64,000 bases of DNA from Exiguobacterium aurantiacum. GTDB lineage: Bacteria > Bacillota > Bacilli > Exiguobacteriales > Exiguobacteriaceae. Below, one piece after another: positions 61,140 to 64,000 of the stretch. A model generated the notes under the pieces. That model saw only the letters and a program-made list of their open reading frames with translations, was not told where the DNA came from and ran no database searches. Every line of letters starts with the position of its first letter. Positions within the stretch are counted from its first letter, which is position 1. The position numbers and the translations under genes were made by a program. Location of the stretch: contig NZ_MKXO01000003.1 of the NCBI RefSeq assembly GCF_001766415.1, forward strand, positions 1 to 64,000. Reading direction: 5' to 3'.

Positions 61140-62789
61140 TCATAGTTTGTACACTTGTGCCTCGTACGGACGAAGCGTGAACGGTTCGATCGGTTCCATG
61201 TTGCCGATGACGCGGTCTTTGACGTCATACGGCAACGTTCGTTCTTGGGCTTCTGCAGAGAAGTTACACAGCACGAGCCACGTCTCTCCTTCGAGCGTCC
61301 GCGTGAACGCGTAGACGGCTTCGTCTTCTGGGAGCAACAGCTCATACTTCCCGTAGACGACGACCGGATTCTGTTTCCGTAGCGCGATCAACTGACGGTA
61401 GTAATGGAAGAGTGAATTCGGATCAAGACGTGCCGCTTCCGCGTTCACGTCGACATAGTTTGGATTGACATCGATCCACGGCGTACCGGTCGTGAACCCA
61501 CCTTGCGCGTCAGCCGACCATTGGACCGGCGTCCGCGAATTGTCGCGTCCGCGGGCGTGGATGCCGCGGAAGATCTCCTCGTGCGTCAACAAATCGTTCG
61601 ATGTGTAATCGCGATACGCGTTGAGTGTCTCGATGTCACGGTACTTGTCGATCGAGTCGAACGCGACGTTCGTCATGCCGAACTCTTCGCCTTGATAAAT
61701 GTACGGCGTCCCTTTCAACATGTGCAGGAGTGTCGCAAGCATCTTGCCAGAGACGACCCGGTACTCATCCGAATCGTTGCCGAATCGCGAGATCGCCCGC
61801 GGTTGGTCGTGGTTGCTCCAATATAGGCTGTTCCAGCCCTCTTCCTCGAGTCCTTCTTGCCAACGCGAGAAGATCGTCTTCAGCTCCGTCAGCTTCCAGT
61901 CGGTCGGATTCCACTTCCCAAAGCTGCCGTTGCCGACGTCGACGTGCTCGAAATGGAACACCATGTTGAGCTCGTCACGGTCTTCACCGGTGTAAAGCTT
62001 CGCCTCGTCGACGCTGACACCCGGCATCTCTCCGACCGTGATCGTATCGTACTTCGACAACACTTCACGATTCATCTCTTGCATGAACTCATGGATGCGC
62101 GGTCCGTTGAAGAAGAACGGCGTTCCGTCTCCGTAGCCCGTCCCGCGCGTCTTCCCGTCCGGATAGCTTTGGTCTTTCGAGATCATATTGATGACGTCCA
62201 TCCGGAAACCGTCGACGCCTTTGTCGAGCCAGTAAGCCATCAAATCGTACACTTCGCGGCGCAGCGTCTCCGACTCCCAGTTCAAGTCGGGCTGTTTCTT
62301 ACTGAACAAGTGCAGATAATATTCGTCGCTCGCTTCATCGTACGCCCACGCGCTGCCGCCAAAGAAAGCGCCCCAGTTCGTCGGTGGCTGACCGTTCTCG
62401 CCTTTTTTCCAAATGTAGTAGTCGCGGTACGGGCTGTCTTTCGAAGACCGAGACTCCATGAACCATTGGTGCTCATCGGAAGAATGGTTGACGACGAGGT
62501 CCATCATGATCTTGATGCCGTGACGGTGCGCCTCTTCGAGCATCGCATCGAAATCGTCCATCGTCCCGAACTCATCCATAATCGCACGGTAGTCGCGGAT
62601 GTCATAGCCGTTGTCATCGTTCGGCGAATCGTACACCGGTGACAACCAGATGACGTCGATCCCGAGTTCAGCCAAATAGGACATCTTTTCCGTGATGCCC
62701 GGGATGTCCCCGATTCCGTCCCCGTTCGAGTCGTTAAAGCTGCGCGGATAAATCTGATAGACGACCGCTTCTTTCCACCATTGTTTCAT
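61140..62789 (-). CDS. malL: GH13 alpha-glucosidase / oligo-1,6-glucosidase
   Basis: The 549-residue protein shows the GH13 regions DLVVNHSSDEHQWF, GFRMDVINMIS (nucleophile Asp), GEMPGV (general acid Glu) and YWSNHDQPRAISRFG. It hydrolyses isomalto- or malto-oligosaccharides inside the cell. Length is normal. GAGGAGGAG precedes the ATG. It is divergent from an AraC regulator that probably controls it. Confidence 0.92.
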   Translation of the reverse strand: MKQWWKEAVVYQIYPRSFNDSNGDGIGDIPGITEKMSYLAELGIDVIWLSPVYDSPNDDNGYDIRDYRAIMDEFGTMDDFDAMLEEAHRHGIKIMMDLVVNHSSDEHQWFMESRSSKDSPYRDYYIWKKGENGQPPTNWGAFFGGSAWAYDEASDEYYLHLFSKKQPDLNWESETLRREVYDLMAYWLDKGVDGFRMDVINMISKDQSYPDGKTRGTGYGDGTPFFFNGPRIHEFMQEMNREVLSKYDTITVGEMPGVSVDEAKLYTGEDRDELNMVFHFEHVDVGNGSFGKWNPTDWKLTELKTIFSRWQEGLEEEGWNSLYWSNHDQPRAISRFGNDSDEYRVVSGKMLATLLHMLKGTPYIYQGEEFGMTNVAFDSIDKYRDIETLNAYRDYTSNDLLTHEEIFRGIHARGRDNSRTPVQWSADAQGGFTTGTPWIDVNPNYVDVNAEAARLDPNSLFHYYRQLIALRKQNPVVVYGKYELLLPEDEAVYAFTRTLEGETWLVLCNFSAEAQERTLPYDVKDRVIGNMEPIEPFTLRPYEAQVYKL

Positions 62790-62912
62790 AAAAGTCTCCT
62801 CCTCATCATCGGTTCAGATCTGACGTCATCATCGTACCTTGTCCCGCCGCCTGTGCCTATCCATGATATGATTAAAATATGCACAATCTTGCTATTATAA
62901 AGGAGTAATTCG

Positions 62913-63692
62913 ATGGAAATCGGCTTTTGTGGCTATTCGTATCACACAGCAGCATATACTTTTCCGTTCGCCAACCGGTTGGACACGTACTTGATCCGCT
63001 TGCAGACTGAAGGGTCGGCCCGAATCCTCGTCAACGGGGAGACATACGTCGCGTACCCCGGCGATCTGTTGCTCGTCAAACCGGGTGACTACTATGAGTT
63101 GAATATCGATACCCCGGCGAGTGGCGACTATCATTTGTTCTGCGCTGGTCCGACGCTCGACACCTGGTGGTCGACGACTACCCGCTCACGGCTCACCACG
63201 ATCTCGATTGACCCTCGCCTCCTCTCGCTTTGGCAACACGTCACGGAAGAGGCACGACGACCGACCGATGAACAGAGCACTGCGTTGATCGAGAAGTTGA
63301 TCGAGGCGCTTCTGCTCATGCTCGACCGATCGATGCGAGACGTCCGGACGAATGTACGTCCCCCGGTCGTGTCTCGCATGATGCGTTATATAGAAGGAAA
63401 CGTCACCGCCGACTTCAAAATTGCCGACGTCGCCGCTGCCGTCGGCTTGAGCATATCGCGGACCGTGCACCTCTTTAAGGAAGTGACCGGGATGACGATC
63501 ATCGAGTACGCGCACACGATCCGGCTTCAGCTCGCCGAAGAGCAAATGCGGTATACACAACATTCGCTCGAACGGATCGCCGAGCTGTCCGGGTTTCGAA
63601 CGTATCCTTATTTCCACCGGATTTTTAAACGGAAATATGGCGTCGCACCAGGGGTTTACCGCACACTTCAACAAAAAAACGAAAAAAAATAA
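62913..63692 (+). CDS. AraC-family transcriptional regulator with cupin domain
   Basis: The 259-residue protein has an N-terminal AraC-type cupin (NRLDTYLIRLQTEGSARILVNGETYVAYPGDLLLVKPG) and a C-terminal double HTH (FKIADVAAAVGLSISRTVHLFKEVTGMTIIEYAHTIRLQLAEEQM; ELSGFRTYPYFHRIFKRKYGVAPGVYR). A sugar ligand is likely because the divergent gene is malL. AAAGGAG precedes ATG 62913. Confidence 0.88.
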   Translation: MEIGFCGYSYHTAAYTFPFANRLDTYLIRLQTEGSARILVNGETYVAYPGDLLLVKPGDYYELNIDTPASGDYHLFCAGPTLDTWWSTTTRSRLTTISIDPRLLSLWQHVTEEARRPTDEQSTALIEKLIEALLLMLDRSMRDVRTNVRPPVVSRMMRYIEGNVTADFKIADVAAAVGLSISRTVHLFKEVTGMTIIEYAHTIRLQLAEEQMRYTQHSLERIAELSGFRTYPYFHRIFKRKYGVAPGVYRTLQQKNEKK

Positions 63693-63714
63693 TCAAAAAG
63701 TGATCCATTTTTTG

Positions 63715-63771
63715 AATCGCTCCGTTAGATGGGTGTAAACAACGACAACCACTCACAAAAAAGGAGCGATT
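63715..63771 (+). promoter_or_regulatory. Inverted pair that can hide the SD of the secreted protein gene
   Basis: AATCGCTCC (63715-63723) is exactly complementary to GGAGCGATT (63763-63771), which contains the SD of the gene at 63776. Pairing across 39 bases could block translation, or the region could include the AraC gene terminator. Confidence 0.35.
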
Positions 63772-63775
63772 GAAC

Positions 63776-64000
63776 ATGAAGAAAAAAACAATGAACAAAT
63801 TTGTAGCACCGGCACTGGCACTGGGGTTACTCGTACCATTGAACGCACAGGCAGCTGACCACTCTCCAACAGCGAGCACACCAGCTGGAGACCTTCGTGC
63901 CACGCTCGACCAATTACTATCTGAGCATTATGTCTTAGCCGTCACATCGATGATGAAAGCTTACGACGGGGCACCGGATGCCGAAGTCGCAATGAAAGCA
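63776..64000 (+). CDS. Secreted protein, N-terminal part (window ends inside gene)
   Basis: 75 codons are visible. The product starts with a signal peptide (basic KKKTMNK, hydrophobic core VAPALALGLLVPL, AQA cleavage site), then TPAGDLRATLDQLLSEHYVLAVTSMMKAYDG. It looks like an exported helical protein; the words resemble N-terminal parts of secreted Bacillales proteins labelled copper amine oxidase-like, but I am not sure. The SD is GGAG. The 3' end lies outside the window. Confidence 0.7.
   Translation, partial: MKKKTMNKFVAPALALGLLVPLNAQAADHSPTASTPAGDLRATLDQLLSEHYVLAVTSMMKAYDGAPDAEVAMKA

Noticed and set aside
61857-62642. 261-codon plus-strand reading frame
   Set aside because: It is antisense to the clear GH13 gene; long mirror frames are common here because of codon bias.

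Overview
This is an ordinary chromosomal stretch from a low-to-mid GC Gram-positive bacterium of the order Bacillales; Exiguobacterium fits best (inference from gene content and roughly 50-55% GC, not from a search). The signs are AGGAGG-type ribosome binding sites, a T-box leader, preQ1 and guanine riboswitches, bacillithiol synthesis (bshB2 with yojF), MhqR/CatR-type quinone stress genes, lutABC and manganese pyrophosphatase. There is no rRNA, tRNA, prophage or CRISPR array. The single mobile element is a small IS605-type element that carries only tnpB.

Layout. 0-6 kb: a Bacillales-type dispersed repeat, a flavin disulfide oxidoreductase paired with a DUF1499 gene, a two-component system, a HAD phosphatase and an alpha/beta hydrolase. 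6-10.6 kb: a T-box-controlled aromatic amino acid hydroxylase, ung, and an azoreductase with its MhqR-like repressor and operator. 10.7-18.7 kb: lipid kinase, CBS/ACT protein, pdxK, yojF-bshB2, uppP, a DJ-1/PfpI protein, 3-methyladenine glycosylase and nhaC. 18.8-21.2 kb: preQ1 riboswitch with queC-queD-queE-queF. 21.2-30.5 kb: membrane proteins, trmH, a PTS EIICB gene with paired operators, an EEP phosphatase, an MFS transporter and an NCS2 permease. 30.5-41.5 kb: guanine-riboswitch xpt-pbuX, an ABC-F protein, ppaC, a LacI-type regulator, and a second purine permease behind two PurBox-like sites. 41.7-44.6 kb: lutABC (lactate use). 44.6-45 kb: decayed remains of a PadR-DUF4097 locus. 45-56.5 kb: an orphan sensor kinase, SDR, CNNM-type exporter, Pol I-like 5'-3' exonuclease, catechol dioxygenase-like protein with a divergent HxlR regulator, LD-carboxypeptidase, an XRE/TPR regulator divergent from an MFS exporter, and a DoxX gene with a Rex/Fnr-like box. 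56.6-58 kb: the tnpB element. 58-64 kb: a cold-shock gene with a long leader, a beta-helix protein, a flavodoxin, alpha-glucosidase with a divergent AraC regulator, and the start of a secreted protein.

How the genes work together. Purine salvage is covered by xpt-pbuX and two further NCS2 permeases, under a guanine riboswitch and probably PurR. Quinone and electrophile stress is covered by the azoreductase with MhqR, the VOC dioxygenase with its HxlR regulator, and bacillithiol synthesis. The most unusual object is the TnpB: it reads in frame but lacks the segment that should carry the RuvC-I aspartate, so it is predicted to be nuclease-dead while keeping its zinc finger and a right-end omega-RNA region. 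It could be a decayed transposon gene or a TldR-like RNA-guided binding protein; sequence alone does not decide.
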